Below are positions 39,883 through 48,105 of a stretch of DNA of 64,000 nucleotides, one piece after another (within the stretch, counting starts at the first letter, position 1; every line of letters begins with the position of its first letter). Under the pieces are notes generated by a model. That model did not search any database, was not told the origin of the DNA, and worked only from the letters and a program-made list of their open reading frames with translations. This DNA comes from Streptomyces sp. CB02056 (GTDB taxonomy: Bacteria > Actinomycetota > Actinomycetes > Streptomycetales > Streptomycetaceae), in contig NZ_LIPD01000001.1 in NCBI RefSeq assembly GCF_001905545.1, positions 581,561 through 645,560 on the forward strand. Reading direction: 5' to 3'. The position numbers were made by a program, and so were the translations under genes.

Positions 39883-40466
39883 TGATCCGCTTCCCGCCCC
39901 AGGACCCCGTCCCCACCCCAGGCCCCGACCCCGACTTCGACAAGGAACTCCTCGCCGCCATGACCGCGTTCGCCGACACCACCGCCACCCCCGTGATCGA
40001 CGCCGCCGGAATCCGGCGCACGGTCCGCCGGCGCACCGCCCTCACCGGGGCCGCGGCCGTGGCGGCGGTGGCCGCCATCGCCACGGGCGCGGCCCTGCTC
40101 CTGCCCGGATCGCCGAGCGGCGGCGACCGCCCGGCCGGGACCGCGCCGGCCCCGGCCGTCCACTCCGCGCCCCCGTCCCCCTCCGCCTCCCCTTCCTCCC
40201 TTTCCGCGACCAAAGGCACCCCGTCCCCCGCCGCCCCGCTCGCACCCGGCGCCACGACCGTGACCGTCCCCCCGGTCGCCGGCCTGACCCGGGACGCCGC
40301 CACCCGGCTGCTCGACGCGGCCGGACTGCACTACGAGGTCCACGAACTCACCGACTGGAAGCTGCCCGCCGGCTCGGTCATCAACTCCGCGCCCCTGCCC
40401 GGGCACACCACGGCGGCGGATACCCCCGTCCAGCTCTTCATCTCCAAGGGCCGCCCCGGAAGCTGA
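39879..40466 (+). CDS. membrane-anchored PASTA-domain protein
   Basis: A 195-residue protein. Residues about 1-48 are cytoplasmic, one helix spans about 53-72 (TGAAAVAAVAAIATGAALLL), and a Pro/Ser-rich linker leads to a single PASTA domain (about 125-190, VPPVAGLTRDAATRLLDAAG ... LPAGSVINSAPLPG). PASTA domains bind peptidoglycan or beta-lactams. It is coupled to the sigma factor gene (GTGA), so it may act as a wall-sensing anti-sigma factor; no zinc-finger anti-sigma motif is visible. The start may be GTG 39879 or ATG 39882. Confidence 0.8.
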   Translation: MMIRFPPQDPVPTPGPDPDFDKELLAAMTAFADTTATPVIDAAGIRRTVRRRTALTGAAAVAAVAAIATGAALLLPGSPSGGDRPAGTAPAPAVHSAPPSPSASPSSLSATKGTPSPAAPLAPGATTVTVPPVAGLTRDAATRLLDAAGLHYEVHELTDWKLPAGSVINSAPLPGHTTAADTPVQLFISKGRPGS

Positions 40467-40503
40467 CCGCCCGCGCCCGCGGTCCCGCCCGCGAGCGTCG
40501 CCC

Positions 40504-40517
40504 CTCGGCATGCCGAG
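40504..40517. terminator. short palindrome, weak terminator candidate
   Basis: CTCGGCATGCCGAG is a perfect 14-bp palindrome in the 77-bp gap between the convergent PASTA and TIGR03085 genes. It has 7-bp arms without a loop; it could be a protein-binding site instead. Confidence 0.35.
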
Positions 40518-40543
40518 AGGCCACACCGGCTTCCGCTGCTCTG

Positions 40544-41188
40544 CTACTTCGGGGGCAGCGGCAGGACGTGGCGGAGGGCTTCGAGGGCGTCGGGGTCGCC
40601 GTCGACAGTGAGGGTGGTCCGGGCGCCGCGGCCGTAGGTGAAGAGCACGAGTTCGGCGGGTTCGCCGGTGAGGCGGACGGTGGGGGAGCCGGCGGGGCCG
40701 ACGGTGAGGGAACGGCCGTCGGGGTGGACGAGCGCCAGTCGGACGGGGGAGCGGCGGCCGGCCTCCAGGCGGGCGATCATGGGGAGACGGCGCCAGAGGG
40801 CCTCGGCGCGGCCGGGCGGGACCGGCTGTGGGGTCCAGTCGTCGGCCGCGCGCAGCACGTCCTCGGCGTGGACGAAGTACTCGACGGTGTTCGCCGCCTC
40901 GTCGGCGCCGGGCAGGGCGAACGGCGAGTAGACCGGAGGCCCGGCCCGGAACAGCCGCACCAGCTCCTCGTACGGCCGCTCGGCGTACCCGTCCTGCACC
41001 CGCCGCGTCCAGCCGGCCAGCGCCCCGACCCGGATCCCCGCCGCCGCATCGGGCCGCCGCTCCCGGACCACCAGATGCGCGGCCAGATCCCGGGTCGTCC
41101 ACCCCTCACAGAGGGTGGGGGCGTCCGGCCCGGCAGCGGTGAGGAGTTGGGCGAGCCGGTGGCGTTCGGCGAGGGCATGGTTCGACAT
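40544..41188 (-). CDS. TIGR03085-family protein (maleylpyruvate isomerase-like)
   Basis: A 214-residue actinobacterial protein of the DinB-like/mycothiol-dependent enzyme superfamily. The helical bundle (about 1-150) carries the candidate metal ligands in WTTRDLAAHLVVRERRPDAA and EYFVHAEDVLRAADDW. The C-terminal beta part (about 150-214) resembles SCP-2-type domains. The enzymatic activity is not established. It is not coupled to a neighbour. Confidence 0.85.
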   Translation of the reverse strand: MSNHALAERHRLAQLLTAAGPDAPTLCEGWTTRDLAAHLVVRERRPDAAAGIRVGALAGWTRRVQDGYAERPYEELVRLFRAGPPVYSPFALPGADEAANTVEYFVHAEDVLRAADDWTPQPVPPGRAEALWRRLPMIARLEAGRRSPVRLALVHPDGRSLTVGPAGSPTVRLTGEPAELVLFTYGRGARTTLTVDGDPDALEALRHVLPLPPK

Positions 41189-41205
41189 GGTGGAAGCCTA
41201 TGGGC

Positions 41206-41471
41206 TCATCTGCCCACTGGGCCCGGTCGGTTGCGGCGCATCGCCGACCCGTTCGGATGCGGGCCCTTCGAGTACCGCATGGAGCAGGTCTCGCTGTGCT
41301 CCTGGTACCGCCGGCTCCGCCCGCGAGGACCCGGAGCTTCTGCGCGAGGGCGGGCAGGACCGGTCCCCAGCTGCCGTGGTCGCCCCACGAGCCGTGCACC
41401 AGGACCAGCGGCTCGCCGTCCCCGTCCACCTCGTAGAAGAGCTCGACGCCGTTCACCGCGACCCGTGGCAT
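41206..41471 (-). pseudogene. truncated alpha/beta hydrolase
   Basis: The first about 50 codons, from the ATG at 41471, encode a clear hydrolase N-terminus (RVAVNGVELFYEVDGDGEPL, then VLVHGSWGDHGSWGPVLPAL). After LRVLA the sequence loses all similarity and turns into arginine-rich shadow in every frame. The nucleophile, acid and base motifs are missing. The gene was probably cut by a deletion whose other side lies near 41200-41310, next to the TIGR03085 gene. Confidence 0.6.
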
Positions 41472-41997
41472 GTCCGCCCTCCTCGCCCGCAGGCGGTGGT
41501 CGCCGCCGGGGCCATTGAGGCACCCCGGGCCCGGCCCCGCAACCGCGACGGGCCCGACATCCCGCGCACGGCCGCCCCGCGCGATTGGGGCGGATCAAAG
41601 CCCTGACGGGACGGAAGCCCGAACCGAGACCACGGAGCCGTCGGTCGGGCAGTCGGCCGACTCCTTCCGGGTAGCGGTCGGGAGGGTGTCGCCGGGGCCG
41701 ACGGGGTTCTGTATCGGGTGGGTATCAGGGAGCGCTTGGTTGTCCATCGAATGGGTGCGCCGGTCCGTGCGAAGGGGTGGACAGGGTGCGGGAGTACGGC
41801 GGCCCCCCTCGGTGGTCGGGCCGATCGCACCTGGGATGACCTGGGGTTTCGCGTAGGAGAGGGGGTGTGGGAATGGCGTCGCAGGTCCTGCCGCGCGCCG
41901 GGGGCGTGTTCGGTGCCTGCCGTATCGTCCCCTTGTGGCTGCCGTCCCGTGGGCAGTCGGCTGGTCACCGGACCGTTCGAACAGGAGCCATCCGCCC
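41472..41997. other. intergenic region, 526 bp
   Basis: No supported gene. It lies between the hydrolase remnant and the response regulator and must hold the two-component promoter, probably in the last 100 bases (for example GTATCG near 41920). Frames that cross it are arginine-rich or out of register with the third-position GC bias. Confidence 0.4.
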
Positions 41998-42741
41998 GTG
42001 TCATCTTCCGCCCCGGCTGGGGCTTCCTCGCGCCCGGTCCGCGTGCTGCTGGTGGAGGACGACGATCTGATGCGCCGGTCCTTCACGGTCGCGCTGGAAC
42101 GTTACGGCTACGAGATGGCGGCCGCCGCCGACGGTCTGAGCGGGCTGGAGATCTTCCGTGACGGGAGTTTCGACCTGCTGATCCTCGACGTGATGCTGCC
42201 TGGGCTGGACGGGATCGGCCTGTGCAGGAGAGTCCGGGAGACCAGCCTGGTACCCGTCCTGATGATGTCCGCCCGTGGCGACGGGCTCGACGTCGTCGCC
42301 GGCCTGGAGGCCGGGGCGGACGACTACGTGGTCAAGCCCGTGGACACCTACGTGCTGGTCGCACGCATCCGCTCGTTGCTGCGGCGGGCCACCTACACGC
42401 CGTCCGCCGCCTCTCAGCCCGAGCGCGTCACTGCCGGGGCGCCGCCCGTCGACGGGGAGGTGCTGGTGTTCGGGGACCTGCGCCTCGACACCGCCGGACT
42501 GGAGGTGGCCGTCGCCGGAGAACCGGTGGCGCTCACCCCGACCGAGCTGAAGCTGCTCCTGGAGTTCGCCGCACACCCGGGCGTGGTTCTGGAGCGGCAC
42601 ACCCTGCTGCGCAACGTCTGGGACTACGGCTGGGACGGCGACAGCCGGGTCGTGGACCTGTGCGTGCAGCGGCTGCGCAGGAAGCTGGGGCGGGAGCGGA
42701 TCGAGACGGTCCGCGGCTTCGGCTACAAGTTCAGGCGCTGA
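41998..42741 (+). CDS. OmpR-family response regulator
   Basis: A 247-residue regulator. The receiver domain (about 12-125) has VRVLLVEDDDLMRRSF, phosphoacceptor Asp about 64 in LLILDVMLPGLDGIG and the switch Lys in DDYVVKPVDTYVL. The winged-helix domain (about 150-245) has LTPTELKLLLEFAAHPG and VVDLCVQRLRRKLGR. The GTG start has AGGAG (41983-41987) 10 bases upstream. It forms a unit with the histidine kinase that begins 5 bases after its stop. Confidence 0.93.
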   Translation: MSSSAPAGASSRPVRVLLVEDDDLMRRSFTVALERYGYEMAAAADGLSGLEIFRDGSFDLLILDVMLPGLDGIGLCRRVRETSLVPVLMMSARGDGLDVVAGLEAGADDYVVKPVDTYVLVARIRSLLRRATYTPSAASQPERVTAGAPPVDGEVLVFGDLRLDTAGLEVAVAGEPVALTPTELKLLLEFAAHPGVVLERHTLLRNVWDYGWDGDSRVVDLCVQRLRRKLGRERIETVRGFGYKFRR

Positions 42742-42746
42742 GCCCG

Positions 42747-44045
42747 GTGCGCGGGTTCCGCCGGCCGCGGCCGGCCCGGGCGTCCCTGCGGTGGAAGATC
42801 GCCGCGCTGGCGGCGGCCACGGCCTGCCTGGTCGTGGCGGCGGTGGGCGTGCTCGTGCACCTGTGGACCGCCCGCGACATCCGGAGCCGGGCCGAGGCGC
42901 AGGCCTTCAACGCCGTGTACTCGGCCATGGACGTCTACCGACGCACCGGAACTCTGGCGGACGGAGCCGGACTCGACCCGGCCGAGCTGCCCGCCGAGCT
43001 GCGCCACCCGGCCGACGACGCCCGGCACACGGTCTACGACGGGCGGGTCGACGGACCCCTCGGGCCGAGCGTCTGGGCCGCCCAGCGAACCGCCGGCCCC
43101 GGCAGCCCGGTCCTCGCCGTCCGGGTCAACACGGGCCCGCAACTCTACGGACTGCACCGGCTCGACCTGACCATGGCCGTCGCGTCGCTGGTCGCGCTCG
43201 CGGCGGCCACGCCTCTGGCCGTCTACGGCGCCGGGCTGGTCGCCCGTAGGCTGCGGCAGGTCTCCGAAACCGCGGTCCGGATCTCCGCCGGTGACCTCGA
43301 TGCCCGGACCGGGCCCACCGGGGGCAACGACGAGGTCGCCGACATCGCGGCCACCGTCGATCTCATGGCCGACAGCCTCGGCCGGCGGCTGCGCACCGAG
43401 CGCCAGTTCACCGCGGACGTGGCTCACGAGCTGCGCACACCCGTCGGCGGCCTGCTGGCCACCGTCGACCTGCTGCCGCCCGGCGAGACCGAGGACCTGC
43501 TCCGCGCCAGGGTGCGCGACCTGCGCACCCTGGTCGAGGACCTCCTCGAGATCTCCCGCCTGGACGCCGGGGCCGAGCAGCCGGTCCGCGCCCGGGTGCC
43601 GCTCGGCGAGGTCGTCGCCGATGCCGTGGCGCGCACCGGCCTCGACGCCGAGGTCACCGTCGCCGCCGCGCACGGCCCGGAGGACGCGCACCGCTCGGCC
43701 GCCGCGCACCGCTCGGAGGACGCCACGACCGTGGAGACCGACCCGCGCCGCCTGGAACGGATCGTCAGCAACCTCGTCGTCAACGCCCACCGCCACGGAC
43801 GGGCCCCGGTGCGGGTCACCGTCGAGGGCCGCACCGTCGTGGTGCGCGACCACGGCCTCGGCTTCCCGGCGGACCTGCTGCTCCACGGCCCGCGTCGCTT
43901 CCACAGCGGCGCCGCCGAGCGCGGTTCGGGCCACGGCCTGGGCCTGACCATTGCCCTCGGACAGGCTCGGCTGCTCGGCGCCGAGCTTCGCCTGGACAAC
44001 GCCCCGGACGGTGGGGCCGTCGCCACTCTGAGTCTGCCGGCCTGA
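42747..44045 (+). CDS. sensor histidine kinase
   Basis: A 432-residue membrane kinase. Two helices (about 18-38 and 136-160) flank an extracytoplasmic sensor of about 95 residues. A HAMP domain follows, then the dimerisation domain with phospho-His about 227 in FTADVAHELRTPVGGLL. The ATPase has the N box ERIVSNLVVNAHRHG and the G boxes VRDHGLGF and GSGHGLGLTIALG. A small duplication gives AHGPEDAHRSAAAHRSEDA before the N box. It is the partner of the upstream regulator and probably controls the ABC transporter genes that follow. Confidence 0.92.
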   Translation: MRGFRRPRPARASLRWKIAALAAATACLVVAAVGVLVHLWTARDIRSRAEAQAFNAVYSAMDVYRRTGTLADGAGLDPAELPAELRHPADDARHTVYDGRVDGPLGPSVWAAQRTAGPGSPVLAVRVNTGPQLYGLHRLDLTMAVASLVALAAATPLAVYGAGLVARRLRQVSETAVRISAGDLDARTGPTGGNDEVADIAATVDLMADSLGRRLRTERQFTADVAHELRTPVGGLLATVDLLPPGETEDLLRARVRDLRTLVEDLLEISRLDAGAEQPVRARVPLGEVVADAVARTGLDAEVTVAAAHGPEDAHRSAAAHRSEDATTVETDPRRLERIVSNLVVNAHRHGRAPVRVTVEGRTVVVRDHGLGFPADLLLHGPRRFHSGAAERGSGHGLGLTIALGQARLLGAELRLDNAPDGGAVATLSLPA

Positions 44046-44165
44046 CCGCCCGGCTCCGCGGAACCGCTACGAAGCGGAGCGGACGCCGATACACGCCGGC
44101 GCGGGTCCCGATACGTCGCCCGGACACCCTTCGAAGTGCACCGTCCGCACCGAAGAGGAGTCCCC

Positions 44166-44948
44166 GTGACCACCGTCCCCCTCACCCCGTACCCGCCGAA
44201 CCCGGCCCCCGGGATCGCGGCCGCCACCACCGACCTGACGAAGGTCTACGGCAGCGGCGACACCCGGGTCGTGGCCCTGGACCGGGTCAGCATCGGCTTC
44301 CGGGAGAGCGAGTTCACCGCGATCATGGGCCCCTCCGGCTGCGGCAAGTCCACTCTGATGCACTGCGCCGCCGGGCTCGACACCCCCACCTCCGGCGGCG
44401 TCCGCATCGGCACCACCGAGCTGGGCTCCTTGCGCGACCGGCCGCTGACCCGGCTGCGCCGCGACCGGATCGGCTTCGTCTTCCAGGCGTTCAACCTGCT
44501 GCCGACGCTGACCGCGCTGGAGAACATCACGCTGCCGCTGAGCATCGCCGGCCGCCACCCCGACCGGCAGTGGCTGGACCGCGTGGTCTCCATGGTCGGC
44601 CTCTCCGGGCGCCTCGACCACCGGCCCGCGCAGCTGTCCGGCGGTCAGCAGCAGCGCGTCGCGGTCGCCCGCGCCCTCGCTTCGCGGCCCGCGATCGTCT
44701 TCGGCGACGAGCCCACCGGCAACCTCGACTCCCGCTCCGGCGCCGAGGTCCTCGGCTTCCTGCGCGACTCAGTGCGCGAACTCGGCCAGACCGTGGTCAT
44801 GGTCACCCACGACCCCGTCGCCGCCGGCTACGCCGACCGCGTGGTGTTCCTCTCCGACGGACGGCTTGTCGACGAGATGACCCGCCCCACCCCGGACCGG
44901 GTCCTCGACGTCATGAAGCGCTTCGACACCCGCGCCCGCACCAGCTGA
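44166..44948 (+). CDS. MacB/LolD-type ABC transporter ATPase
   Basis: A 260-residue ATPase with Walker A MGPSGCGKST (about 58-67), Q loop VFQAFNLLPTLTALENI, signature LSGGQQQRVAVARAL and Walker B IVFGDEPTGNLDS, all diagnostic for the MacB/LolD/FtsE group that works with FtsX-like permeases. The GTG start is preceded by GAGGAG (44155-44160). It energises the permease encoded next. Confidence 0.93.
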   Translation: MTTVPLTPYPPNPAPGIAAATTDLTKVYGSGDTRVVALDRVSIGFRESEFTAIMGPSGCGKSTLMHCAAGLDTPTSGGVRIGTTELGSLRDRPLTRLRRDRIGFVFQAFNLLPTLTALENITLPLSIAGRHPDRQWLDRVVSMVGLSGRLDHRPAQLSGGQQQRVAVARALASRPAIVFGDEPTGNLDSRSGAEVLGFLRDSVRELGQTVVMVTHDPVAAGYADRVVFLSDGRLVDEMTRPTPDRVLDVMKRFDTRARTS

Positions 44949-45016
44949 CCCGCGCCCGCACATCCCCGTCGCTCCCACGCCCCGCCGCTCCCACGCCCCG
45001 TCCATCCCACGCCCCC
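44949..45016 (+). repeat. tandem repeat between ATPase and permease genes
   Basis: Three copies of a unit around CGCTCCCACGCCCCG fill the gap. There is no open frame of note; the ribosome binding site of the permease gene (GGAAG) lies at its end. Confidence 0.6.
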
Positions 45017-45029
45017 GGAAGCCGAACCC

Positions 45030-47588
45030 ATGCTGAGAACAGCCGTGCGCAACGTCCTGGCGCACAAGGCCCGACTGGCCATGACCGTCCTCGCGGTCTG
45101 CCTGGGTGTCGCATTCGCCAGCGGCACCCTCGTCTTCGCGGACTCGGCCGCGGCCGCCTACCGCGCCGCCGCGTCGAGGAACTTCGCCGACATCGCGGTC
45201 ACCGTCACCGCACGACAGGCCCCGGCCGGGTCCGCCGCGGACCAGCCGGACAGCGTCCTCGACGACGCGCTCGCCCGGCGACTGGCCGCCGTCCCCGGTG
45301 TCGCCGCCGTGCGGCCGTCCGTCGACGGCCGGGCCGCCCTGAACGCGGCGGATGGTACCCCGTTGCGGGTCAGGCCGGGCGCGAACCCGGCCGCCGCCTA
45401 CGTACCCGGCCCCGACGGCGAGGACCGCCGCCACCCCCTCGCCGCAGGCCGTGCCCCGGCGGGCGGCGACGAGATCGCCGTGGACAGTGGCACCGCTGCC
45501 GCCGGGCACCTGCACATCGGTGACTCGGTCACGCTGGCCACCGACGGCCCGGCCATGACCATGCGGCTCGTCGGCGTCGTCACCACCACGGACACCCGGG
45601 TGCTCGCGGGCGGCACCCTCGTCCTGTTCGACCGGGCGACCGCCCAGCGACTGTTCGCCACTTCGGGCCACTACACCGCGATCGACCTGTCCGCCGCGGC
45701 CGGCACCGGCCAGTCCGAACTCGCCCGGCGGGTCGCCACCGTGCTCCCGCCCGACAGGGCCGAGGTCACCACCGCCGCCGCCCGGGCCGCCCAGCAGGCG
45801 GTCTACGTCGGCACCCTGACGCGGGGCTACCAGAAGATGCCGACGGTCTTCGCCGGAATCGCGCTGTTCATCGGGTCCTTCCTGGTCATCAACACCTTCA
45901 CCATGCTCGTCACCCGGCGCACCCGGGAGATCGCGTTGCTCCGGGCGATCGGAGCCTCACGCCGTCAGGTGGTCCGGTCCGTCCTCGTGGAGGCCGTCCT
46001 GGTCGGGCTCGCCGCCTCGGCGGCCGGGTTCGTCCTCGGCCTCGGCATCGCCGCCGTCCTGCCCGGCCTGCTGAGCACCGGCGGGGACCTGCTGCCCGAC
46101 GGCCCGCTGGTCATCGGCCCGCGCCCCGTCCTGGCGGCGCTCGGCGTCGGGGTGGGGGTCACCGTGCTCGCCGCCTGGCTGCCTGCTCGCAAGGCCGCAC
46201 GCGTCGCGCCCGTCGAGGCGTTGCGTACGGCGCAGCAGCCGCCCGCCGGCCGGTTCCGCGTCCGCGCCGTCGCGGGGCTCGCCCTCCTCGCCCTGGGCGT
46301 CGGCCTGCTCGTCCCGCTCACCGGCGCGAAGGACGCCTCGGAGGGGAACCTGCGCGGCGCGATGCTCGGCTGCGGCGTCCTCGTCCTCGCCCTGATCGTG
46401 CTGGCGCCGCTACTCGTGGTCCCGGCGATCCGGCTGATCGGCCGCCTGACCGGCCGTTCCGGGATCACCGGCCACCTCGCACAGCAGAACGCGCTGCGCG
46501 ACCCGCGGCGCACCGCCGCCACCGCCGCCACCCTGCTGGTCAGCACCGCGCTGGTGACCGGCCTCGCCGTCATCGGCAACTCCACCGGGCAGGCGCTCGA
46601 CCGTCAGGCCGCGGCCGGCCTCGGCGCCGAATACGTGATCAGCACCCGCACCACCACGACCGGCGTCGACCCGGCCGCCGTCCAGCGAGTCGCCCACACC
46701 GCCGGGGTGCGGGCCGCGAGCGCCGTCGCGGACTCCGTCCTGTTCATCGGCGGCCGGGTCCGTGACATCTCCGGCGTCGACCCCGACTCCGTGGACGACG
46801 TCATGAGGCTCGACTTCCTCAGCGGCTCCGCGAAGGACCTCGGACCCGGCCGGATCGCCGTCTCCAGCACCATCGCCCGGGAGAGCGGCCTGAGCACCGG
46901 CAGCCAGGTCGACGCCACCATCGGCCGGAGCCGGACCTTCGCCAAGTACACCGTCGTGGGCGTCTACCAGGACAATCCCACCGCCCACGACGCCCTCGGC
47001 GCCCGCGCCGAGGTGCAGCAGGACGGCTTCCTGCCGGACTCCGTCCAGCGGATCCTGGTCCGCACCGACCCCGGCTCGGTCTCCCCCGCCACCGAGGACC
47101 GGCTGCGTGCCGCCGTCGGCAACAACCCGCTGCTGAAGGTGCAGGACCGGCCCGCGCTCGTCCGCGAGGCCGCGGGCACCATGGGCAACCTGCTGACCCT
47201 GATGTACGGGCTGCTCGCCATCGGCGTCGTGATCGCGGGGCTCGGCATCGTGAACACCCTGGCCATCTCGGTCGCCGAACGAACCCGCGAGATCGGTGTA
47301 CTGCGCGCCATCGGCATGGACCGCGCGGGCGTCCGGCGGATGATCCGCCTGGAAGCGGTGACCGTCGCGGGCTTCGGCACCCTGCTCGGCCTGGCCGGCG
47401 GCCTGTTCGGTGCTTGGGCCGTCGGAGCGTTGGCCAACGGCGCGGTGAAGCAGTACTCCCTGGCGCTGCCCTGGGGGACCCTGCTCCTCGTCTGCCTGCT
47501 GTCCCTCGCGGTCGGCGCTCTCGCCGCCGCCGTACCGGCCCGCCGGGCAGCCGCCCTGAAGCCGCTCGAAGCCGTCGCGGAGGCGTGA
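45030..47588 (+). CDS. FtsX-like/MacB ABC permease with two FtsX domains
   Basis: An 852-residue permease with the usual duplicated plan: helix at about 17-38, a large extracytoplasmic MacB periplasmic-like domain (about 40-265), three helices of the first FtsX domain (about 270-420, with LVTRRTREIALLRAIGASRR), a second extracytoplasmic domain (about 505-720) and a second FtsX domain (about 725-852, with ISVAERTREIGVLRAIGMDR). Such transporters move peptides, antibiotics or lipoproteins by mechanotransmission. It works with the ATPase upstream and is probably controlled by the two-component system. Confidence 0.93.
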   Translation: MLRTAVRNVLAHKARLAMTVLAVCLGVAFASGTLVFADSAAAAYRAAASRNFADIAVTVTARQAPAGSAADQPDSVLDDALARRLAAVPGVAAVRPSVDGRAALNAADGTPLRVRPGANPAAAYVPGPDGEDRRHPLAAGRAPAGGDEIAVDSGTAAAGHLHIGDSVTLATDGPAMTMRLVGVVTTTDTRVLAGGTLVLFDRATAQRLFATSGHYTAIDLSAAAGTGQSELARRVATVLPPDRAEVTTAAARAAQQAVYVGTLTRGYQKMPTVFAGIALFIGSFLVINTFTMLVTRRTREIALLRAIGASRRQVVRSVLVEAVLVGLAASAAGFVLGLGIAAVLPGLLSTGGDLLPDGPLVIGPRPVLAALGVGVGVTVLAAWLPARKAARVAPVEALRTAQQPPAGRFRVRAVAGLALLALGVGLLVPLTGAKDASEGNLRGAMLGCGVLVLALIVLAPLLVVPAIRLIGRLTGRSGITGHLAQQNALRDPRRTAATAATLLVSTALVTGLAVIGNSTGQALDRQAAAGLGAEYVISTRTTTTGVDPAAVQRVAHTAGVRAASAVADSVLFIGGRVRDISGVDPDSVDDVMRLDFLSGSAKDLGPGRIAVSSTIARESGLSTGSQVDATIGRSRTFAKYTVVGVYQDNPTAHDALGARAEVQQDGFLPDSVQRILVRTDPGSVSPATEDRLRAAVGNNPLLKVQDRPALVREAAGTMGNLLTLMYGLLAIGVVIAGLGIVNTLAISVAERTREIGVLRAIGMDRAGVRRMIRLEAVTVAGFGTLLGLAGGLFGAWAVGALANGAVKQYSLALPWGTLLLVCLLSLAVGALAAAVPARRAAALKPLEAVAEA

Positions 47589-47620
47589 CCCCGGGCCCCG
47601 GCACGGCAATCGCGGAACGA

Positions 47621-47656
47621 CGAAGGCCCCGGCCGGCGAACCGATCGGGGCCTTCG
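47621..47656. terminator. hairpin terminator
   Basis: An 11-bp stem CGAAGGCCCCG (47621-47631) with 47646-47656, 14-base loop. It follows the permease gene and also lies directly downstream of the tRNA-Ser remnant on the other strand, so it may once have ended that tRNA transcript. Confidence 0.65.
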
Positions 47657-47660
47657 TGAA

Positions 47661-47704
47661 GGCGGAGGATACGAGATTCGAACTCGTGAGGGGTTGCCCC
47701 CAAC
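47661..47704 (-). tRNA. truncated tRNA-Ser, 3' fragment only
   Basis: On the minus strand this reads as the 3' part of a serine tRNA: a long variable-arm stem (GGGGG-CAA-CCCC), a perfect T arm (ACGAG stem, TTCGAAT-type loop), and the acceptor 3' strand ATCCTCC with discriminator G. The CCA is not encoded. Everything 5' of the variable arm is missing; the sequence beyond 47704 does not continue as an anticodon arm. It cannot make a functional tRNA and looks like the scar of an integration or deletion event. Confidence 0.75.
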
Positions 47705-47809
47705 CTGGGGCCACCCGGCACCTCAGCTTCGAACCCCGCACCCGTGAACAGGTCGAAGCGATCACCGCCCGGTCCATCGACTCCGCGCGCGCACCCCGCG
47801 CACCGAGTA

Positions 47810-47834
47810 CTGCCTCGCCGTCCGGGCGAGGCAG
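47810..47834. repeat. 10-bp hairpin
   Basis: CTGCCTCGCC (47810-47819) and its complement (47825-47834) with loop GTCCG. It may be a terminator; it precedes the AT-rich island. Confidence 0.55.
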
Positions 47835-47867
47835 CGAGGCGCGGGAAGCTTTTCTCTCGGGGATTCT

Positions 47868-47917
47868 TTGTTTCTTCCGACCCCTTCCCCTGTGTGTGAA
47901 GGGGTCGGAAGAAACAA
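47868..47917. terminator. 20-bp perfect inverted repeat, probable intrinsic terminator
   Basis: Arms 47868-47887 and 47898-47917 pair without mismatch around the loop CCCTGTGTGT. On the plus strand TTTTCTCTTATTT follows, an unusually good T-rich tail for this genome; on the minus strand the hairpin is followed by AGAATCC. It is not next to any recognised gene end, so an unannotated short transcript is possible. Confidence 0.65.
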
Positions 47918-48105
47918 TTTTCTCTTATTTGAATTTTCTCTATCCAGGATAGGTTTCCTGCGGCGTCACCCCAGGGTGCAGCCGGTTGGTGAGCCGGTCT
48001 CGGATGGCGGGTCTACCGACCTTCAGGTCCCGGCGGGCCGCCCGTACGGGGCGAGTTTGGCGAAGCGGCTGCCAGGTGGGGGTCGGGTGGGCCATCCTCG
48101 TGGCC

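Larger units (their letters stand above)
47705..48105. other. intergenic region with AT-rich island, 401 bp
   Basis: After the tRNA fragment comes about 100 bp of ordinary GC-rich sequence, a 10-bp hairpin (47810-47834), then an AT-rich island (about 47838-47950) with a 20-bp hairpin and two copies of AATTTTCTCT. A frame with an ATG-free start at 47656 crosses the region but lacks the third-position GC bias in the island. No protein gene is supported. Confidence 0.55.

Noticed and set aside
47656..47952. A 98-codon plus-strand frame over the tRNA fragment and AT-rich island
   Set aside because: It begins in the tRNA remnant, passes through the 20-bp hairpin and loses third-position GC bias; nothing about it looks protein-coding.
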